NCBI GenBank assembly: GCA_963920705.1
Contig: OY987237.1
Span: forward strand, 14,786,601-14,850,600
Length of the DNA stretch: 64,000 nucleotides
Direction: 5' to 3'
Source: Odiellus spinosus
Taxonomy: Eukaryota; Arthropoda; Arachnida; Opiliones; Phalangiidae
Within the stretch, counting starts at the first letter, position 1. Each line of letters begins with the position of its first letter. Of this stretch, positions 61,246 to 64,000 are shown piece by piece. Both the position numbers and the translations under genes were made by a program. The notes below the pieces were generated by a model. The model did not search any database. It was not told the origin of the DNA and saw only the letters and a list, made by a program, of their open reading frames with translations.

Positions 61246-61609
61246 AATTAAACTGAAGTTCAACCATGCATACGTTTCAATTTTTTTTATTTTAATTTTT
61301 TAAAACTATAATCATGTAGCTTTTGAGCTATGCCTCTTCATTAATAAATACAGATAAAAGAATTTATAACTCTTAGATCAACTTGTCAAATCTTTACGCA
61401 CCTGCGTATTTTACAGTGTCAGTCCAAGTTGACCTTCCTTAAGGTTAAAGTTCCCAATATTTTTTTATAAACGCACTTTCACCATATCAAAACTTTATTC
61501 CTCTGAGTTGACGCTTTCCTAAAAAAAAATTGCAAAATAAAAATAAAAAAATATATGTAATTAGTTGTTTTTGGAACATAATTAACGATAATTTCCATAC
61601 GAATGGTTG

Positions 61610-61870
61610 TCGACTTTCTATATAAAGTACTTTTACGAAAAAGAGCGCGCGAAAGCGACCTTATCACGTGATAGAGCACGCGAGATTCAACTGCAGACTA
61701 TATATACAATAGCAAAATCAAGCGACCATAATTTATTTTAAAAATTTCGAAAATGGTGATTATAAAAGATGTATTTTTACTGTCGCTGTAATTTTGTTTC
61801 TATGACATATGTATATATATTTTGAATCGTTTTTCAACGATCTTTCCGAAAATTATACTCAATTTTAATT
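61610..61870. mobile_element. TTAA family T3, copy 3 (ends degraded)
   Basis: Shares AAGTACTTTTACGAAAAA, GCGCGCGAAAGCG, ATCACGTGATA, AAATGGTGATTATAAAA and CGATCTTTCCGAAAAT with copy 1. The left inverted end is missing and the right end is diverged. Confidence 0.6.
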
Positions 61871-62885
61871 TAAAGTTCATTAAAAATCCTTAACAGCCTC
61901 ATATCACAATTTCGTCCGTACATATGTTAGTATTCCGCGAATATCCACAAGTAAAAGAGCTCCAGGGTTAGATTTGTGTCATTGCTCTACGGTATCTCGA
62001 GATGGTGCATTAAAGAGGGTCCTCATAGAAACGGCGCGGTTATTAAATTCCTCCGTTCGCGAGGTCCTATCGTCTTGGCCGAATCTTTTCTTCTCTTTAT
62101 ACCAAAGTAGTCTAGAAACCCCCTACCCCTGATCTCTTATAGACTCCGAAACTCTTTAAAGCTAGATCGAGCCTCGGGGTATCAGAGGACCTATTAAGCG
62201 ACGCCCTGGTAAAGTTTTCCTCTCATATGTTGGGTTATAGGGGCCGAGGATTCTACATAAATTCGAAATAGTCTTTGGAACTTCGCTTCTTATAAACTGA
62301 TGAGTTGTTATAGAATTTTTTAGGATCTGTTCGCATATTTTATTTTTATAATAATAACAGTTAAAGAGGAAGTCTCGTTCAAATAAAATTCATATTTTGT
62401 AAAGATCTTTAATATTTTAAAGTCGACACTCAATCTGACTTGATTCGGGCCTCGTCAATTAATTTGGCGTTTTCGGACTAAAATATAATGGATTGAACAT
62501 CTTTACTAGTAGGCCTAGGTAAAAAAGAGCCATAAACTGTTTATTTGACAGATTCGGGCAAATTGCCAAGTTGATCATCCTTGGCGAATTTAATCACGCG
62601 AAATTGAAGCTCTGTTTACATACGCGTGACGTCTGTTTTACTTTTTGTTTCAATATGTACCCATATAATAAACGAAAGAAATTAGCCCAGCCAATGAAGA
62701 AAAATTTAATTTGGTCAAAAATGATCAAAATTGGAACAGAATTCGATCAAAAAGACCTAATGAAATAACCTGAATTTAACTAAATGACGTCACTGCAAGG
62801 TATTTTAATGTCAACTTTAATTTAATTTAATTGGAATATGAGAGTGCTTAAAACCAGCTGATTTGAATAATCCGTCAATTTTATG
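61871..62885. other. No gene recognised
   Basis: A mildly G+C-richer stretch at 61.95-62.26 kb without a supportable frame, then AT-rich DNA. TTAAAGAGGAAGTC at 62361 resembles an unpaired TTAA-type end. Confidence 0.4.
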
Positions 62886-63028
62886 TAGAGGTCGGGGTTC
62901 GGACAAGATAATCCATAAATATTTGGTTAATAATCATATTGCATTTATCATAGACTTCCCGTGGATAGTTTAAAATTATGAATAAAGATAAACAAACGGA
63001 TATTTTCTTGTCCAAACGCCGACCTCTA
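62886..63028. mobile_element. MITE E (143 bp, TA at both ends)
   Basis: Left TAGAGGTCGGGGTTCGGACA, right TTGTCCAAACGCCGACCTCTA; imperfect inverted repeats of about 25 bp. The terminal TA at each side could be a TA target duplication of the mariner/Tc1 type, or part of the repeat. A decayed relative lies at 58228-58318. Confidence 0.75.
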
Positions 63029-63187
63029 TTTTTATTAGTCGTTGATTTCGACAAGGTTCCGCTGAGATCTAACCCGCACCTTCGGCGCTCGCTTCTTTCC
63101 AATTAATTTTGCCAAAGTCAGGGTGCTAAAGATTCCTAATCCTTGCTTGAAAGAAGCGTTGGATGTACTTGGTATTTCGCTCTTTGG

Positions 63188-63221
63188 CGCTAGGTTGGGG
63201 ATAAACCCAAACCACCTAGCG
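63188..63221. other. Imperfect hairpin
   Basis: CGCTAGGT...ACCTAGCG pairs over 8 bp, continued inside by TGGG...CCCA after a short bulge; the loop is GATAAA. No role can be assigned. Confidence 0.35.
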
Positions 63222-64000
63222 TTAATTTAAAGTACTGTACGTGCGAGACACGTATACAAACTAACGCGAGCTTAATTTTATGACTCGAGAGGGATAGCTC
63301 GTTTATCACTAACGTCGTTAAGAGATGTTCTTCAAGACAAAAAAAAAAAAATTATAATTGGATATATTTTTATATCAATTTAATTAAAATATATAGTGTC
63401 GCTCACCCTAGGGATATTTTATTTACTAGAATATAATAATGTTATTTTTAATTACTTTCGCATTAATTGAAGAGTTGTTGTAGAATAATTTTAATGAAAT
63501 AACCTCGAATTTATTAATAATCATATACTAAAGGACCGCTGTTTCCAACTTCTCACTAGATATTGAAAACAGTGATTTTGGGCTCAAAAATAAGAATAAA
63601 GAGAGAGAGGGGGCATTTGCCCCACTGCCACCGTGGTTGGCACGCCCTACATAAGTTCAAGGAAACGTGTAAATACAAGTCGAAGCCGAAAATAACTTCT
63701 TTTCTTACGTCATATGACTTGGCGGATTTCTCTTAACCTGTGCCCTACCATTGCATGAAAATATATGGGATTGTTTATCCATAAATAAATATTTTTAAGT
63801 GTTTGAAAGAATAAATCATGTAATTCAAATACGAATCATTAAATTAAATTACCAAAATTAAGGTAATTTTAAAACTTATTAATTATTCTTTTACATAGAA
63901 AGGCACCTTTACGTCTTTGCTTCCAAATATACGAACGTGATTTAACCCTTGATCGGGAACGATTTCGCATCAATACGTTTTTGAAGGAAGATGACCGAGA
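63222..64000. other. No gene recognised
   Basis: AT-rich to the end of the window, with a brief G+C-rich patch at 63608-63650 and no supportable frame. Confidence 0.4.

Overview
The window looks like AT-rich nuclear DNA of a eukaryote, most likely an invertebrate animal. There are no tightly packed ORFs, operons, ribosome-binding sites, rRNA or convincing tRNAs. Instead there are many short inverted-repeat transposons with clean target-site duplications, long satellite arrays, and one gene model with a consensus GT...AG intron and a poly(A) signal. I cannot name the species. Nearly every long open frame in the window is a by-product of a tandem repeat whose unit contains no stop codon, or lies inside a transposon copy; none of these is annotated as a gene.

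Layout. 1-35.9 kb is single-copy-looking AT-rich DNA peppered with miniature inverted-repeat transposable elements (MITEs). Family A (about 335 bp, CAGAAG...CTTCTG ends) has eight copies between 1.6 and 33.0 kb. Three further families (B at 5.7 kb, C at 22.1 kb, D at 23.3 kb) have different sequences but the same design: CA...TG ends and 7-bp target duplications. A second class (T1-T4) has ends abutting TTAA. Small tandem arrays lie at 1.9 kb (27 bp x3), 9.9 kb (23 bp x29), 18.2 kb (27 bp x5) and 33.7 kb (a perfect 285-bp duplication).

29.56-34.77 kb holds the only protein-coding gene I can support: a two-exon plus-strand model for a 108-residue single-pass membrane protein. Its short N-terminal part has two N-glycosylation sequons, followed by a membrane helix that spans the splice junction, a very basic juxtamembrane tail and a C-terminal TTSV that fits a class I PDZ ligand. 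The layout resembles KCNE-type potassium-channel beta subunits, but homology is not shown. Its 4.8-kb intron carries two family A copies, a T1 fragment and the 285-bp duplication; another family A copy ends 52-60 bp before the ATG.

35.9-57.0 kb is about 21 kb of satellite DNA. Going right, the unit changes step by step from an 18-mer with CCAACCGCG, to an 18-mer with GGGCG, to 21-22-mers with A5-6 and G3-5, to a 17-mer GGGGGTGTATTTTTACA. At about 43.02 kb the 17-mer array switches strand and continues in reverse complement to 56.2 kb, making a very large imperfect palindrome with a 4.9-kb left arm and a 13.2-kb right arm. The right arm contains higher-order repeats and ends in the same transitional unit that begins the left arm, after which a purine-rich 16-bp array begins. 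A miniature version of the 17-mer satellite, also with a strand switch, lies alone at 26.4-26.85 kb. 57-64 kb returns to AT-rich DNA with a full T1 element, a 143-bp MITE, a T3 copy and one doubtful exon-like patch near 61.1 kb.
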